Positions 6,898-6,944 of a stretch of 6,944 nucleotides of DNA are shown here, piece by piece. The stretch is taken from positions 1 through 6,944 of the forward strand of contig CALAGB010000343.1 in NCBI GenBank assembly GCA_937891245.1, in the 5' to 3' direction. A model generated the notes under the pieces. The model did not search any database. It saw nothing but the letters and a program-made list of their open reading frames with translations, and was not told the DNA's origin. Source of the DNA: an uncultured Thermomicrobiales bacterium. Its GTDB lineage: Bacteria; Chloroflexota; Chloroflexia; Thermomicrobiales; Thermomicrobiaceae. Made by a program: the position numbers and the translations under genes. How positions within the stretch are numbered: position 1 is the stretch's first letter; the number at the start of each line of letters is the position of its first letter.

Positions 6898-6944
6898 AGA
6901 TCGGAAGAGCACACGTCTGAACTCCAGTCACCTTGTAATCTCGT
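6898..6944 (+). other. Illumina TruSeq adapter contamination
   Basis: The sequence begins AGATCGGAAGAGC (6898-6910) and continues as the standard TruSeq read-1 adapter to 6931. It is followed by the six-base index CTTGTA (6932-6937, TruSeq index 12) and ATCTCGT, the start of the constant P7 part. This is a synthetic library sequence left on the contig end and should be trimmed. It provides the false GTG start of the permease frame and the false N-terminus of an overlapping frame that starts MTGVQTCALPI. Confidence 0.99.

Noticed and set aside
6395..6931. A 178-residue minus-strand frame beginning MTGVQTCALPI.
   Set aside because: Its start is the reverse complement of the Illumina adapter, and the remainder is an out-of-frame shadow of the permease.
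1..6944. Search for CRISPR arrays, tRNA/rRNA genes, insertion sequences, toxin-antitoxin pairs and defence genes.
   Set aside because: No regularly spaced repeats, transposase motifs, RNA gene signatures or small paired genes were seen. The XPB helicase is a housekeeping-type repair protein here, with no defence partner nearby.

Overview
The window looks like one short assembly contig from a GC-rich bacterium. Its gene content fits Chloroflexota (Thermomicrobia/Sphaerobacter-like) or an actinobacterium-related lineage. It carries an actinobacterial-type myo-inositol-phosphate synthase, a bacterial XPB helicase of mycobacterial layout, and a PatA/LpxL-family acyltransferase. Inositol phospholipids with extra acyl chains are known from both groups. 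Lineage is inferred from recalled protein similarity, not from a database search.

Left half (1-2954, plus strand): inositol-3-phosphate synthase fills 1-1113. A 193-base gap with two hairpins follows. Then come two closely spaced genes (4-base gap): a 217-residue unnamed protein and a 329-residue lysophospholipid acyltransferase. The unnamed protein appears to be a shortened, catalytically altered relative of its neighbour. Together these genes suggest a phosphoinositide or acylated glycolipid locus: Ino1 supplies the head group and the acyltransferase adds an acyl chain. The phosphatidylinositol-phosphate synthase and mannosyltransferase expected in such a pathway are not in the window.

Right half (2924-6897, minus strand): an XPB/Rad25-type DNA helicase converges on the acyltransferase gene with a 31-base tail-to-tail overlap. 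Upstream of it, and separated by a clear hairpin terminator, is a large FtsX/MacB-type ABC transporter permease whose 5' end is missing.

The last 47 bases (6898-6944) are not genomic. They are the Illumina TruSeq 3' adapter with index CTTGTA, left on the contig end. The adapter supplies the apparent start codon and first five residues of the permease reading frame, so that gene is truncated and its apparent N-terminus is false.

I see no CRISPR array, RNA gene, insertion sequence, phage gene or defence cassette. The strongest biological lead is the acyltransferase/pseudo-acyltransferase pair. The strongest technical finding is the adapter.
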